From positions 310,001-374,000 of the forward strand of contig NZ_WEIO01000003.1 in NCBI RefSeq assembly GCF_009183655.1: a stretch of 64,000 nt of DNA, given 5' to 3'. The stretch is from Bacillus aerolatus (GTDB taxonomy: Bacteria; Bacillota; Bacilli; Bacillales; Domibacillaceae). Of the stretch, positions 43,470 to 53,590 are shown one piece after another; position 1 is the first letter of the stretch, and each line of letters starts with the position of its first letter. The position numbers were made by a program, and so were the translations under genes. The notes beneath the pieces were generated by a model that searched no databases, was not told where the DNA came from, and saw only the letters and a program-made list of their open reading frames with translations.

Positions 43470-44147
43470 ATGAATCTTAAAAATCTGTTTGAACGTAAAC
43501 CCGACTCATACAGCATTCATTATAAAGAGCAGCAAGCGGCTTCTGCGTTCGCCGATCATTTGCTGACGTTGCTGCCGCCTCCGGGAAGCTGTCCGGTTGT
43601 GTTCACATTCATCGGTACCGATCGCTCTACCGGAGATTCTCTCGGTCCGTTAATCGGCACGCTGCTTGAAGAAAAGAAACTCTTTCACTTTCATACTTAC
43701 GGCACGCTTGAACATCCCGTTCATGCAGTCAATCTCGTCGAAAAGCTGGCCTACATTCAAAAACACCATAAACACCCATTTATTATTGGAGCGGATGCTT
43801 GCTTGGGCGGGTTAAAAAATGTAGGAAATATCCAAGTCGGCAAGGGGCCGGTAAAGCCAGGTGCCGGAGTAAAGAAAGAATTGCCGGCTGTAGGCAACGC
43901 TCACATAACTGGTATTGTGAATGTAAGCGGCTTTATGGAGTTTTTTGTACTGCAAAACACACGGCTGCATCTCGTAATGAGTATGGCCCGGGTGATTGCA
44001 GAAGGGATTGCAGAAGCATCTGTTCGCTATTCAGCCGCCGCGGTACTGCAAGGAATATCCTCTCCTGAACTTGACGCTTCTCCCAATCCGAGCAAACAAG
44101 CGATTATGTACACAAAGCATTTACTCAAAAAAGATATTGAATCGTAA
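43470..44147 (+). CDS. yyaC: YyaC, sporulation protein related to germination protease
   Basis: A 225-residue protein of the YyaC family (spore-specific, fold related to hydrogenase-maturation and GPR proteases). Landmarks: FTFIGTDRSTGDSLGPLIG near residues 46-64 and ADACLGGLKNVGNIQVGKG near 109-127, both with conserved acidic residues. Function unproven; expressed in the forespore in B. subtilis. GCAGGAGG precedes the ATG. It is convergent with, and overlaps by 23 bases, the DUF554 gene. Confidence 0.92.
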   Translation: MNLKNLFERKPDSYSIHYKEQQAASAFADHLLTLLPPPGSCPVVFTFIGTDRSTGDSLGPLIGTLLEEKKLFHFHTYGTLEHPVHAVNLVEKLAYIQKHHKHPFIIGADACLGGLKNVGNIQVGKGPVKPGAGVKKELPAVGNAHITGIVNVSGFMEFFVLQNTRLHLVMSMARVIAEGIAEASVRYSAAAVLQGISSPELDASPNPSKQAIMYTKHLLKKDIES

Positions 44148-44829
44148 TAATGAACCCGACAACAAAGAGGCTTGGCAATAAATTGGCTACTCGCACTTTT
44201 GTCAAGCCGAGTAAGTTTAGTCCAATGGCCAAGATCATGATACCGCCGGCTGCGGTCATTTCTACGATAAAGGCATCCATCCACTCTTCTGGAACAAACC
44301 GGTTGATTTGTGTGGCAAACAAGGCAATGGTTCCTTGATACAAAATGACTGGAACAGCCGAAAAGATGACGCCGATTCCTAAAGTAGTAGTTAAAATTAA
44401 AGCTGTTACACCGTCAATGATCGCTTTTGTTAAAAGTACTTCATGATTACCGCGGATCCCGCTGTCAAGCGCTCCGATTATTCCCATAGCTCCAATGACA
44501 AAAATTAACGTCGCTGTGACGAATCCCTGTGAAATGCTCGTTTCGCCCGCTTCTTTGCCAATCTTTTTTTCCAGCCATAAACCTGTCTCGTTCAGTTTTT
44601 CATCGAGCGCTAGCACTTCTCCGATGGCTGCTCCAATAACAAGGCTAATAATAACTGTTAAAAAATCTTCACTTTTTAACCCCATTTGCAAACCGAGTAC
44701 GACTACAGCCAGGCCGATTGCCTGCATAACTGTACCTTTTATCCCTTCTGGAATACGATTTAACAACTTGCCTAGTAGAGCGCCGACAATGATCGTCAAT
44801 CCATTGATAATCGATCCGAAAAGCACCAT
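44125..44829 (-). CDS. DUF554 membrane protein
   Basis: A 234-residue protein with six or seven TM segments (NGLTIIVGALLGKLL at the start, IGLAVVVLGLQMGL, FVIGAMGIIGALDSG). It matches the DUF554 family, whose function is unknown. ATG 44829 is chosen because GGGGGAAGGGAA lies ahead of it. It follows spo0J on the same strand. The last 23 bases overlap yyaC on the other strand. Confidence 0.87.
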   Translation of the reverse strand: MVLFGSIINGLTIIVGALLGKLLNRIPEGIKGTVMQAIGLAVVVLGLQMGLKSEDFLTVIISLVIGAAIGEVLALDEKLNETGLWLEKKIGKEAGETSISQGFVTATLIFVIGAMGIIGALDSGIRGNHEVLLTKAIIDGVTALILTTTLGIGVIFSAVPVILYQGTIALFATQINRFVPEEWMDAFIVEMTAAGGIMILAIGLNLLGLTKVRVANLLPSLFVVGFIITIQYLF

Positions 44830-44884
44830 TTCCCTTCCCCCATTCATTTTTAATTAAAAGATTTATTCAATAACAATAAAAATA

Positions 44885-44905
44885 GCTGCCAGCAACCGGC
44901 AGCCC
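44885..44905 (-). terminator. Terminator of soj-spo0J
   Basis: GCTGCC/GGCAGC stem with a T-rich tail (TATTTTTATTG) on the minus strand, just after the spo0J stop. Confidence 0.75.
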
Positions 44906-44910
44906 CGTAA

Positions 44911-45762
44911 TTAATCCTGCTTAAGTAAATCAAGAATTCGGTTTAAATCTTCTGTTGATAAAAACTCGATTTCGATTCTTCCTTTTTTCTTATCTTTCGT
45001 CTGTTTAATATGAACAGACGTTCCAAATTGTTCTCTTAGGAAATCTTCTCGCTCTTTTAAAAATACGTCCTTCACTTGTTTAGGCGGCAATGTTTCACGT
45101 GAAACATTTTCATGAAGCTGTTGAATCCATTTTTCCAACTGCCGGACGTTTAAACCTTCTGTTATGACTTTATTAGCAGCTTGAACAATTTGTTCTTTCG
45201 TTTTTAAGCCAACGAGCGCCCGTCCGTGGCCCATCGTTAATTTTCCTTCAGTAATAAATTGCTGCACTTCACTCGGCAATGAAAGCAGACGAAGGTGATT
45301 AGCCACGTGAGAACGGCTTTTTCCCATTTTCGCTGCTAATTCTTCCTGGGTGAGTTTTAGTTTTTCAATAAGTGATTGATAAGCAGCTGCTTCTTCAAGT
45401 GCCGTTAAATCTTCTCTTTGCAGATTTTCAAGTAATGCCATTTCCATCATCTGATCATCAGTCAGCTTGCGGACAACGACTGGAACTTTTTCAAGCTTCG
45501 CTGCTTTTGCTGCCCGATATCTTCTTTCTCCGACAACAATCTCATAGCCTTTAATGCTTTTGCGGGCAATAATCGGCTGCAAGATCCCATGTTCTTTAAT
45601 CGATTCTTTTAACTCTTCAATTGTTTCTTCTTTAAAAATTTTGCGCGGCTGATAAGGATTCGGTCGCAGCTCCTTCAGTTTTATCTCTTTAACCGCTTCT
45701 TCGTTTTCCAGTTCGAGGTCTCTAAAAATGGCATTTATCCCTCTCCCTAACCCTTTAGCCAT
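44911..45762 (-). CDS. spo0J: Chromosome-partitioning protein Spo0J (ParB)
   Basis: A 283-residue CTP-dependent DNA clamp. N-terminal CTPase domain with LRPNPYQPRKIF and the GERRYRAAK box (about residue 78), HTH LTQEELAAKMGKSRSHVANH (about 136-155), C-terminal dimerisation domain. It loads at parS sites, spreads, recruits SMC and stimulates Soj. Its own gene holds a perfect parS at 45091-45106. It overlaps the soj end by eight bases. Confidence 0.97.
   Translation of the reverse strand: MAKGLGRGINAIFRDLELENEEAVKEIKLKELRPNPYQPRKIFKEETIEELKESIKEHGILQPIIARKSIKGYEIVVGERRYRAAKAAKLEKVPVVVRKLTDDQMMEMALLENLQREDLTALEEAAAYQSLIEKLKLTQEELAAKMGKSRSHVANHLRLLSLPSEVQQFITEGKLTMGHGRALVGLKTKEQIVQAANKVITEGLNVRQLEKWIQQLHENVSRETLPPKQVKDVFLKEREDFLREQFGTSVHIKQTKDKKKGRIEIEFLSTEDLNRILDLLKQD
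45091..45106. other. parS site (perfect 16-bp) inside spo0J
   Basis: TGTTTCACGTGAAACA, exact consensus, about 10 kb left of oriC. Confidence 0.96.
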
Positions 45763-46516
45763 TGGCCGCTACCTCCTTTGCGAAGTCTAAATACATTTCT
45801 GCTCCCTTTGAACGCGGATCGTAAAGAATGATTGGTTTTCCGTGGCTTGGCGCTTCACTGAGACGAATATTCCGCGGAATAATTGTTTGATATACTTTGT
45901 CCTGGAAATACTTTTTCACTTCTTCAATCACTTGCAGTCCGAGGTTTGTACGAGCATCAAGCATCGTCAGCAAAACGCCTTCGATCGCTAATTCTTTATT
46001 TAAGTGTTTCTGTACGAGGCGTACAGTATTTAACAACTGGCTTAATCCTTCAAGGGCATAATACTCACACTGAACAGGGATAATGACAGAATCAGCCGCT
46101 GTTAAAGCATTAATTGTCAATAGCCCGAGCGACGGCGGACAATCGATTAAAATATAATCAAAGCTGTCGCGTACTTCTTCCAACGCTCTTTTCAACCTCA
46201 ATTCCCGGGAAATGGTCGGCACAAGTTCGATATCTGCCCCTGCTAGTGAAATGGTTGCCGGTGCAACGAATAAATTTTCCCCAGCAGCTTGTTTAATAAT
46301 GTCTGTTATATGTGTATCATCTACTAATACGTCATATAAACATTGGTCGACATCGCCTTTTTCAATTCCGCTGCCACTCGTTGCGTTTCCTTGCGGGTCA
46401 ATATCTACTATCAGCACTTTTTTATCTAAAGAAGCTAAACAAGCTCCCAGATTTACAGAAGTAGTTGTTTTTCCTACTCCTCCTTTTTGGTTAGCTATTG
46501 CAATAACTTTTCCCAT
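45755..46516 (-). CDS. soj: Chromosome-partitioning ATPase Soj (ParA)
   Basis: A 253-residue ParA ATPase of exact usual length. Deviant Walker A KGGVGKTTTSVN near residues 10-21 (signature Lys), Walker A' DIDPQGNATS near 40, Walker B YILIDCPPSLG near 120. It binds DNA as an ATP dimer, regulates DnaA and helps separate origins. ATG 46516 is chosen because AGGTGG lies before it. The gene contains a Noc-box-like sequence at 46200-46213. Confidence 0.97.
   Translation of the reverse strand: MGKVIAIANQKGGVGKTTTSVNLGACLASLDKKVLIVDIDPQGNATSGSGIEKGDVDQCLYDVLVDDTHITDIIKQAAGENLFVAPATISLAGADIELVPTISRELRLKRALEEVRDSFDYILIDCPPSLGLLTINALTAADSVIIPVQCEYYALEGLSQLLNTVRLVQKHLNKELAIEGVLLTMLDARTNLGLQVIEEVKKYFQDKVYQTIIPRNIRLSEAPSHGKPIILYDPRSKGAEMYLDFAKEVAANG
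46200..46213. other. Noc-binding-site-like sequence inside soj
   Basis: AATTCCCGGGAAAT matches the Noc box ATTTCCCGGGAAAT at 13 of 14 positions. Noc, encoded next door, binds such sites across the chromosome to keep the division septum off the nucleoid. Confidence 0.55.
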
Positions 46517-46615
46517 CCGGCCCACCTGCTTTCTCCTATCCTAATAATCTGTTGTATTTCCATTTTAACAAAAATAGCGGTCTGAGTTATCATCCTATCT
46601 AAAATATTTTCCATT

Positions 46616-46739
46616 AGAAAAGCGGAGAGCGCCCGCTTATCGGCGACAAGCATAAGACAAGCCGGCTGGAAGGTTGTTCTTTAACCTTCTGGACGGATTG
46701 GCTTATGACCTCGAGCCGATGGCGCTCGGAGCTGGACAA
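46616..46739. repeat. Intergenic hairpin repeat, copy 8
   Basis: GAAAAGCGGAGAGCGCC opens and GGCGCTCGGAGCTGGACAA closes; inner arms AAGGTTGTTCTTTAACCTT and GACAAGCATAAGAC / GGCTTATGACC. It lies between noc and soj. Confidence 0.75.
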
Positions 46740-46744
46740 CGAAA

Positions 46745-46777
46745 AAAGTGAGAAACCATCAACCGGTTTCTCACTTT
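46745..46777 (-). terminator. Terminator of noc
   Basis: AAAGTGAGAAACC and GGTTTCTCACTTT form a 13-bp perfect stem that overlaps the noc stop codon. Confidence 0.85.
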
Positions 46778-47651
46778 ATTTCTTTTTCGGTATTTTGATC
46801 GTAATTTGGTAAAAGTCTTCAAACTCTTCTTCCTGTGACTTTAAATCAATGCCGTTATCGCTTACCATAGACAAGGACTGACGGATAGTATTGACGGCTA
46901 TTCTCACGTCTTTGCTAAAAGCTTTGCGGCGGGGTTTTGGCTTTTCCTTTGATGTGTTCAGCAGCTGAATGACCCGGTCTTCCGTTTGTTTGACGTTTAG
47001 CTGCTTGTCAATCACTTCATTCATTATTTGTACTTGCTTTCCCGGATTCTTTAAAGGTATCAAAGCCCGGGCATGGCGTTCGGTGATTTTCTTTTGCGCT
47101 AAAGCTTCTTGAATTTCTTGAGGCAGCTTTAACAGCCGCAGCTTATTAGCGACAGTAGATTGCCCTTTTCCAAGACGCTGAGCAAGGGCTTCCTGGGTCA
47201 GTCCATGAAGTTCAAGTAATTTGCCATAGGCAATAGCTTCTTCAATGGGCGATAATTCTTCTCTTTGCAAGTTTTCTATTAGAGCAACCGAAGCAGTCTC
47301 GGTATCACTTAAATTATTAATAATTGCAGGGACAGTTTCCCATTTTAGTGTTTGGACTGCCCGCCAGCGCCGTTCACCGGCAATCAACTCATATCTCTCA
47401 TCATCTGTCTCCCGGACAACGATCGGTTGAATAATGCCGTGAATATGAATGGTTCTAGCCAGCTCTTCTATCTTCTCATTATTAAAAATTGTTCTTGGCT
47501 GAAAGCGGTTCGGAACAATCAGGGAAACCGGAATCTGTTTGACTTCTTCTCTCTCAACTGTTGATTCTTCTTCTGTTACTGTTGTTTCTTCTGGCTGCTC
47601 TTCCGCTGTTTTTTCCCCCATGCTAAAAAAACGAGAGAAACGATGCTTCAT
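46776..47651 (-). CDS. noc: Nucleoid occlusion protein Noc
   Basis: A 291-residue ParB paralogue. The N-terminal tail starts [14 protein letters not shown], which supplies the membrane-binding amphipathic helix of Noc. CTPase domain with [13 protein letters not shown] and [33 protein letters not shown]-terminal dimer domain. The tail, and the place between rsmG and soj, separate it from Spo0J. Noc binds scattered Noc boxes and blocks septum formation over DNA. Confidence 0.94.
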   Translation of the reverse strand: MKHRFSRFFSMGEKTAEEQPEETTVTEEESTVEREEVKQIPVSLIVPNRFQPRTIFNNEKIEELARTIHIHGIIQPIVVRETDDERYELIAGERRWRAVQTLKWETVPAIINNLSDTETASVALIENLQREELSPIEEAIAYGKLLELHGLTQEALAQRLGKGQSTVANKLRLLKLPQEIQEALAQKKITERHARALIPLKNPGKQVQIMNEVIDKQLNVKQTEDRVIQLLNTSKEKPKPRRKAFSKDVRIAVNTIRQSLSMVSDNGIDLKSQEEEFEDFYQITIKIPKKK

Positions 47652-47752
47652 GACCCCTACACCACCTTTAACAAACTCCCTTTATACCTATTCTCTCTTT
47701 AATAGCCTTCTTCCTTCTTCTATAGACTGCTTTTTTTACTTTTTAAAGAAAA

Positions 47753-47780
47753 TAAAGTTATCCACAAGTGGATAACTTTA
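47753..47780 (-). terminator. Terminator of rsmG with an embedded DnaA box
   Basis: TAAAGTTATCCAC and GTGGATAACTTTA form a 13-bp perfect stem around two bases; it contains the stop of rsmG and a perfect DnaA box TTATCCACA (47758-47766). Confidence 0.8.
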
Positions 47781-48494
47781 CTCGATTGGTGATTTATTCG
47801 GCGTTCCTGGTTTTCGAGGATACTTTTTTGATGTTGCTTTTGTTTTTTCAATCACCATAATCGTCCGCTCGCTTTCTTCCATAGGAAGCATAAATGAATG
47901 ATCCGTTTTTAAACGTCCACCGAGCACATTAAGCGCTTTTTGACTGTTTTGCAGCTCATCTTTCGCACTGGCTGCTTTCATTGCCAAAAAGATGCCTCTA
48001 GTCTTCACAAGCGGCAAACACAATTCACTCAACACGGACATGCGGGCGACCGCACGGGCCATCACTACATCGTATTGCTCTCTATGTTCAGGCTGCCTGC
48101 CAAATGTTTCGGCGCGGTCGTGGTAGAAATGCACATCGTTTAACTGCAGCTGCCCGGCCAAGTGATTTAAAAAAGTAATTCGTTTATTGAGTGAATCTAC
48201 GATCGTCACGCGCAGATGCGGGAAAGCTATTTTTAACGGGATGCTTGGAAACCCGGCTCCCGCTCCGACGTCGCATATAGCAAGACTACCGGAAAAATCA
48301 AAGTAAAACGCAGCCGACAGCGAATCATAAAAGTGCTTTAAATACACTTCTTCTTCGTCTGTAATAGCTGTTAAGTTCATTTTTTCATTCCATTCAACGA
48401 GCAGTTTGTAGTATAAATCAAACTGTTCAAGCTGGGAAGGAGAAAGGTCGATCCCTTTCTCCGCAAGCAATTGCTGAAATTGTTCTTTATTCAC
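47778..48494 (-). CDS. rsmG: 16S rRNA (guanine-527 N7)-methyltransferase RsmG (GidB)
   Basis: A 238-residue SAM-dependent methyltransferase of the GidB family. Landmarks: [20 protein letters not shown] then FYDSL, the SAM motif [16 protein letters not shown] near residue 74-89, and [16 protein letters not shown]. Loss of this methylation gives low-level streptomycin resistance in other bacteria. It starts at GTG 48494, matching the MN(K/I)EEF-like family start. It lies 25 bases after mnmG. Confidence 0.96.
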   Translation of the reverse strand: MNKEQFQQLLAEKGIDLSPSQLEQFDLYYKLLVEWNEKMNLTAITDEEEVYLKHFYDSLSAAFYFDFSGSLAICDVGAGAGFPSIPLKIAFPHLRVTIVDSLNKRITFLNHLAGQLQLNDVHFYHDRAETFGRQPEHREQYDVVMARAVARMSVLSELCLPLVKTRGIFLAMKAASAKDELQNSQKALNVLGGRLKTDHSFMLPMEESERTIMVIEKTKATSKKYPRKPGTPNKSPIE

Positions 48495-48519
48495 TTGCCT
48501 AACATCCCTTCAACTAGAC

Positions 48520-50409
48520 TTAATTAGCTGTGCGGGCTATGCGGCCCTGTTCGATATAAATGAGCAAAATAGAAATATCGGCTGGATTGACACCTGAAAT
48601 CCGGGAAGCTTGGGCAATGGAAAGAGGTCTTACTTCCTTCAAGTTATGACGCGCTTCCGAAGCAAGTCCATTGATGGCATCATAATCAATGTTCTCAGGT
48701 ATTTTTTTGTTTTCCATTTTCTTTAGCTTTTCCACTTGCTGAAGGGATTTTTCAATGTATCCTTCATATTTTATTTGAATTTCTACTTGTTCCTCCACTT
48801 CGGCGTCCAGCGCTTCAGGGGAAGGAATAAGTTGGTGCAAATGGCTGTAATGCATTTCTGGCCGTTTTAAGAGATCTGTGGCGCGGATACCGTCTTTTAG
48901 TTCGCTGCCGCCAGCCTCGCGGATAATAGCTTGCGTTTCTTCATTTGGCTTAATAATAATTGATTTCAGCCGATCTATTTCCCCGGCAATAGCCGCTTTT
49001 TTCGCCAGGAACCGTTCGTACCGTTCTTCAGAAATTAAACCAATTTGATAACCAATTTCCGTCAGGCGCAAATCAGCATTGTCATGACGCAGAAGCAGGC
49101 GATATTCCGCACGGGAAGTAAGCAGGCGGTATGGCTCGCTCGTTCCTTTCGTAATGAGGTCATCAATTAGCACACCGATGTAAGCATCTGACCGGCTTAA
49201 AATGACTTCGCCTTTGCCGAGTACGCGGCAAGCCGCATTAATGCCCGCCATCATGCCTTGTGCAGCCGCTTCTTCATAACCGGATGTTCCATTAATTTGG
49301 CCAGCTGTATAAAGATTTTTCACTTTTTTCGTTTCAAGTGTCGGCCAAAGCTGTGTTGGCACAATCGCATCATATTCAATGGCATAGCCCGCTCGCATCA
49401 GCTGAGCTTTTTCAAGACCCGGAACCGTGCGCAGCATGCGATATTGCACGTCTTCCGGCAAGCTTGATGACAAGCCCTGCACGTACACTTCTTCCGTATT
49501 CCGCCCTTCCGGCTCCAAAAAGATTTGGTGGCGCGGCTTGTCATTAAAGCGAACCACTTTGTCTTCAATAGATGGGCAGTACCGCGGACCTTTCCCTTTA
49601 ATCATTCCGGAAAACATCGGGGAACGGTGCAAGTTTTCACCAATAATTTTATGTGTTTCTTCGTTCGTATAAGTGAGCCAGCAAGGGAGCTGGTCTGTAA
49701 TAAACTTCGTTGTTTCATAACTGAAAGCATGTGGCTCTTCATCGCCCGGCTGAATTTCTGTTTTGCTGTAGTCAATCGTCCGGCTGTTCACACGCGGCGG
49801 TGTCCCTGTTTTAAAGCGAACGAGATCAAATCCGATTTTCTCCAGGTATTCAGACAGACGGATCGATGGCTGCTGGTTATTCGGTCCGCTGGAATATTTT
49901 AAATCGCCGATAATGATTTCGCCGCGCAAAAAGGTTCCCGTTGTAATGATGACCGTTTGAGACCGATAAACCGCTCCTGTTTGCGTCACAACTCCGCGGC
50001 ACTCGCCATTTTCTATAACGAGCTCTTCTACCATCCCTTGAATAAGCGTTAAGTTTTCTTCATTTTCAATCGTTTTTTTCATTTCTTGCTGATACAGCAC
50101 TTTATCGGCTTGTGCTCTTAACGCTCGCACAGCCGGTCCTTTACCAGTATTCAGCATGCGCATTTGGATATGTGTTTTGTCGATGTTCTTGCCGATTTCA
50201 CCGCCGAGCGCATCAATTTCCCGAACAACAATTCCTTTTGCCGGACCGCCAATCGACGGATTACACGGCATATAAGCAATCATGTCCAGATTAATGGTAA
50301 TCATTAAAGTCTTAACGCCTGCCCGTGCAGCCGCAAGTCCTGCTTCCACGCCGGCATGGCCGGCACCGACAACAATGACATCGTATTGGCCAGCTTCATA
50401 TTGTGGCAT
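48520..50409 (-). CDS. mnmG: tRNA uridine-34 carboxymethylaminomethyl enzyme MnmG (GidA)
   Basis: A 629-residue FAD protein, normal length. [17 protein letters not shown] near residue 14-30 binds [24 protein letters not shown] (here in parts [19 protein letters not shown]) holds a catalytic Cys region; TGRTPPR-like [15 protein letters not shown] and the C-terminal helical domain follow. With MnmE it builds the cmnm5 group on wobble uridines. AGGAGG precedes the ATG. It is in the mnmE-mnmG-rsmG run. Confidence 0.97.
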   Translation of the reverse strand: MPQYEAGQYDVIVVGAGHAGVEAGLAAARAGVKTLMITINLDMIAYMPCNPSIGGPAKGIVVREIDALGGEIGKNIDKTHIQMRMLNTGKGPAVRALRAQADKVLYQQEMKKTIENEENLTLIQGMVEELVIENGECRGVVTQTGAVYRSQTVIITTGTFLRGEIIIGDLKYSSGPNNQQPSIRLSEYLEKIGFDLVRFKTGTPPRVNSRTIDYSKTEIQPGDEEPHAFSYETTKFITDQLPCWLTYTNEETHKIIGENLHRSPMFSGMIKGKGPRYCPSIEDKVVRFNDKPRHQIFLEPEGRNTEEVYVQGLSSSLPEDVQYRMLRTVPGLEKAQLMRAGYAIEYDAIVPTQLWPTLETKKVKNLYTAGQINGTSGYEEAAAQGMMAGINAACRVLGKGEVILSRSDAYIGVLIDDLITKGTSEPYRLLTSRAEYRLLLRHDNADLRLTEIGYQIGLISEERYERFLAKKAAIAGEIDRLKSIIIKPNEETQAIIREAGGSELKDGIRATDLLKRPEMHYSHLHQLIPSPEALDAEVEEQVEIQIKYEGYIEKSLQQVEKLKKMENKKIPENIDYDAINGLASEARHNLKEVRPLSIAQASRISGVNPADISILLIYIEQGRIARTAN

Positions 50410-50436
50410 GTTTTTTCCTCCTAGTTGTATTATTTA

Positions 50437-51822
50437 TTATTTCCCGAGACAAAATTGCGAGAATAACTGATCAATTAAGCTTTCATGGACACTTTCACCA
50501 ATAATTTCACCTAACAATTCCCACGTTCTTGTTAAATCAATTTGAATAATGTCAATTGGCGTGCCTGACTGTGTATTTTCAATAGCGTCTGTAATGGATG
50601 ACAGCGATTGGTTAAGCAAAGCAATGTGGCGGGAGTTGGAAACGTATGTCATATCACCGGATTCAATCGCACCCGAGAAAAACAACGAAGCAATCGCTTC
50701 TTCAAGCTCGTCTATACCCTTTTCCTCCAATAAAGAAGTCGTGACAAGCTGTTTTCCTTCTGTCAGTTCTTTCACACGTTCCATGTTGATTTGCTGCGGC
50801 AAGTCTGTTTTGTTGACAATGACGATAACATCCATACCAGCTGTAGCTTCAAACAGCTTTTCATCCTCCGCTGTTAACTGATCGGAATAATTCAATACGA
50901 GCAAAATTAAATCCGCTTCCTTTAACACTTGGCGTGACCGTTCCACGCCAATCCGTTCAACAATATCTTCTGTTTCACGGATGCCAGCTGTGTCAACGAG
51001 ACGCAGCGGGACTCCACGCACATTTACGTACTCTTCAATGACGTCACGGGTTGTTCCCGGAATATCTGTCACAATCGCTTTGTTCTCTTGAACGAGTGCA
51101 TTCAATAAAGAAGATTTTCCGACATTCGGGCGGCCGATAATAACTGTGGACAGTCCTTCACGCAAGATTTTCCCCTGTTCGGATGTTCGCAGCAGCTTTT
51201 CTATTTCTTTTTGAACAAATGCTGCTTTTTCCAACAACACGCGATGTGTCATTTCTTCGACATCATCATACTCGGGATAATCGATATTCACTTCAATATG
51301 TGCGAGCGTTTCAAGAATCTCCTGGCGCAGCTGGCGGATCAGCTTCGAGAGGCGGCCTTCCATTTGATTCAGCGCCACGTGCATTGCTTTATCTGTTTTG
51401 GCACGAATTAAATCCATGACAGCTTCAGCCTGCGATAAATCGATCCGGCCGTTTAAAAAAGCCCGCTTCGTAAATTCGCCCGGTTCTGCCAGTCGTGCTC
51501 CTTCGTTTAAAACAAGCTGTAATACACGATTAACGGAAACGAGCCCGCCATGGCAGTTTATTTCAACGACATCTTCCCGTGTAAACGTCTTTGGTCCTCT
51601 CATGAGAGACAGCATTACTTCTTCCACCGTCCGGCCTGTTTTCGGGTCGACTAAGTGGCCGTAATGAATCGTGTGGCTCGCGGTTTCAGTCAATGTCTTT
51701 TTGGATGGGCTTTTAAAGACTCGGTCTGCAATCTTTACTGCTTCCTCGCCACTTAAACGTACGATAGCGATCGCACCTTCCCCCATCGGTGTAGAAATAG
51801 CGGCAATTGTATCAAAATCCAA
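50437..51822 (-). CDS. mnmE: tRNA modification GTPase MnmE (TrmE)
   Basis: A 461-residue GTPase. The N-terminal formyl-THF-binding domain starts [20 protein letters not shown]; the G domain (about 220-380) has [28 protein letters not shown] and NKTD; the C-terminal motif ends SQFCLGK, with the Cys conserved in CxGK. It acts with MnmG on tRNA U34. I place the start at TTG 51822, with GAGGTGA five bases ahead and the family start (D/E)FDTIAAIS; a GTG at 51831 is also in frame. Two terminators lie between it and jag, so it probably has its own promoter. Confidence 0.95.
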   Translation of the reverse strand: MDFDTIAAISTPMGEGAIAIVRLSGEEAVKIADRVFKSPSKKTLTETASHTIHYGHLVDPKTGRTVEEVMLSLMRGPKTFTREDVVEINCHGGLVSVNRVLQLVLNEGARLAEPGEFTKRAFLNGRIDLSQAEAVMDLIRAKTDKAMHVALNQMEGRLSKLIRQLRQEILETLAHIEVNIDYPEYDDVEEMTHRVLLEKAAFVQKEIEKLLRTSEQGKILREGLSTVIIGRPNVGKSSLLNALVQENKAIVTDIPGTTRDVIEEYVNVRGVPLRLVDTAGIRETEDIVERIGVERSRQVLKEADLILLVLNYSDQLTAEDEKLFEATAGMDVIVIVNKTDLPQQINMERVKELTEGKQLVTTSLLEEKGIDELEEAIASLFFSGAIESGDMTYVSNSRHIALLNQSLSSITDAIENTQSGTPIDIIQIDLTRTWELLGEIIGESVHESLIDQLFSQFCLGK

Positions 51823-51913
51823 CCTTTTCACCTCTTCCTTCTTCCGGTGTTATCTATAGAAATAAATGAAGTTTTATTCTCAAACCACTAGACTAACATA
51901 AGCGGTGTGATTT

Positions 51914-51947
51914 AAAAAGAAGGCTGTTTTGTCCACAGCCTTCTTTT
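51914..51947. terminator. Hairpin terminator between jag and mnmE
   Basis: AAAAGAAGGCTGT and ACAGCCTTCTTTT form a 13-bp stem with an 8-base loop. Confidence 0.8.
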
Positions 51948-51974
51948 AATCTTATTTATTTTAACTTATTAACG

Positions 51975-51983
51975 TGTGGATAA
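51975..51983. promoter_or_regulatory. Isolated perfect DnaA box
   Basis: TGTGGATAA (TTATCCACA on the other strand) in the jag-mnmE gap, about 2.6 kb left of the upstream oriC cluster. Confidence 0.45.
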
Positions 51984-52046
51984 CAATAATTACTGCGATT
52001 GGTTTTTTGGAAAATAAAGTAACAAACTATTAAATAGAAAAATAAA

Positions 52047-52105
52047 AAAGGCTTCCCGGGTGTTCCTTTCTTTTTATAAGATAAGGACTTACCGGGAATG
52101 CCTTT
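52047..52105 (-). terminator. Terminator overlapping the end of jag
   Basis: AAAGGC-TTCCCGG and CCGGGAA-TGCCTTT arms, with a T-rich tail on the minus strand; the jag stop lies in the first arm. Confidence 0.75.
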
Positions 52106-52730
52106 ATTTCGTTTTTGGTGCAATGACCATAGAACGCTTTGGTTCGGCGCCTTCTGAAAATGTCCGAATGCGCCGATCGCCAGAGAGCGCCGCATGAACA
52201 ATTTTTCGTTCAAAAGAAGGGAGCGGCTCCAGGCGGACTGGTTTTCCTGATGACACTGCTTTTTCAGCCATGCGTTTCGCTAACGCGGCAAGCGTTTCTT
52301 CTCTTCGTTTTCGGTAGTTTTCAGCATCAAGCGTAAAATGAATGAAGTCTTTTGAGTGGCGGTTAATGACGAGCTGAGTGAGCTGCTGCAAAGAATTCAA
52401 CGTTTGTCCTCTTTTTCCAATTAACAAAGCAATTTTTTCACCTGAAAGCGAGAAGATGACTTGCTTGCCTGCTTTTTCCACTTGGATGTGCGGAAAGACG
52501 CCTAAATGAGCGGCAATAGACAATACGTAAGTTTTCGCTTCTTCGACCGGATCTTGTGCTCTCAATCTAACTTTTACAGATGCAGGCCGCTGTCCGAAAA
52601 GACCAAAAAGCCCCTTTTTTCCTTTGTCCAAAACGTCGATTTCTACTCTTTCTTCTGTTACTTTCAGCTGTTTCAAAGCTGATTGAAGAGCTTCTTCAAC
52701 TGTTTGACCGACAGCCGTAACTTCTTTCAT
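52104..52730 (-). CDS. jag: RNA-binding protein Jag (KhpB)
   Basis: A 208-residue protein with an N-terminal Jag domain (KEVTAVGQTVEEALQSAL), a KH domain (IGKRGQTLNSLQQLTQLVIN, about 103-122) and an R3H domain (LEPLPSFERKIVHAALSGD, about 170-188, with R..H). It is an RNA chaperone of the KhpA/KhpB type, always next to spoIIIJ. The ATG follows AGGAGGGGC. It is co-transcribed with spoIIIJ, 11 bases apart. Confidence 0.95.
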   Translation of the reverse strand: MKEVTAVGQTVEEALQSALKQLKVTEERVEIDVLDKGKKGLFGLFGQRPASVKVRLRAQDPVEEAKTYVLSIAAHLGVFPHIQVEKAGKQVIFSLSGEKIALLIGKRGQTLNSLQQLTQLVINRHSKDFIHFTLDAENYRKRREETLAALAKRMAEKAVSSGKPVRLEPLPSFERKIVHAALSGDRRIRTFSEGAEPKRSMVIAPKTK

Positions 52731-52741
52731 TCATGCCCCTC

Positions 52742-53506
52742 CTAGTCGTTAACTGAAGTGGTCTTGCTGACACTAGGTTTGTTAATAATGAGTGTTTGTA
52801 CAATCATGAAAATGTTTCCTACTACCCAGTACAGTGATAAAGCGGCCGGTAAGTTCACCGCGAATACGATGATCATAATCGGCATGAGCCAAAGCATCAT
52901 TGCCATTTGCGGATTTTGATTCATTGCACCAGCCATCATTAATTTTTGCTGCAAGAAAGTTGTTACTCCTGCCACGAGAGGAAGAATGAAAAATGGATCT
53001 GGTGAACCGAGGTCGAACCATAAGAAGTTATCCTGCTTAATGGCTTCTGTTCGCATGATCGCTTGGTAAAATCCAAAAATAATCGGCATTTGCACGATCA
53101 GCGGAAAACAGCCGGCCAGCGGGTTTACTCCATGCTTTTGAAAAAGAGCCATCGTTTCCTGCTGCATTTTTTGTTGAGTAACAGCGTCTTTTGATTTATA
53201 CTTTTCTTTAATTTTTTGCATTTCAGGCTGCAATACTTGCATGGCCTTCGCATTTTTCGTTTGTTTAATCATCAAAGGCAAAATGATTAGACGAATGATA
53301 ATCGTGACAATAACAATTGACCACCCATAACTTCCAACTGCTTCCGCTGTTTTCATAATGACTAGTGAAAGCGGATAAACAACAAATTCGTTCCAAAAGC
53401 CTTCACTTTCCGGTGTAATTTCTTTGTTTACTTCTGTACAACCGGCCAGCAGCATCGTCATTGCTGCTAAAAAAATTAAGGCTATCATCTTTCTATTCAA
53501 ACTCAT
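52742..53506 (-). CDS. spoIIIJ: Membrane protein insertase SpoIIIJ (YidC1/OxaA1)
   Basis: A 254-residue lipoprotein insertase. Lipobox LAGC with Cys at about residue 22; five TM helices; the conserved YidC core with [30 protein letters not shown] and [18 protein letters not shown]. It inserts membrane proteins with or without Sec, and is needed for sigma-G activation in the forespore of B. subtilis. GGGGGAAT lies close to the ATG; the TTG two codons further down is a possible alternative. It is in the rnpA-spoIIIJ-jag operon. Confidence 0.95.
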   Translation of the reverse strand: MSLNRKMIALIFLAAMTMLLAGCTEVNKEITPESEGFWNEFVVYPLSLVIMKTAEAVGSYGWSIVIVTIIIRLIILPLMIKQTKNAKAMQVLQPEMQKIKEKYKSKDAVTQQKMQQETMALFQKHGVNPLAGCFPLIVQMPIIFGFYQAIMRTEAIKQDNFLWFDLGSPDPFFILPLVAGVTTFLQQKLMMAGAMNQNPQMAMMLWLMPIMIIVFAVNLPAALSLYWVVGNIFMIVQTLIINKPSVSKTTSVND

Positions 53507-53590
53507 ATTCCCCCTGTCAGTCTTTCATAGCAGCCGCCAGCAGGCGAATGCAGCCAAACTCATATGATAGAGAATGTATTTTATTGCTAT

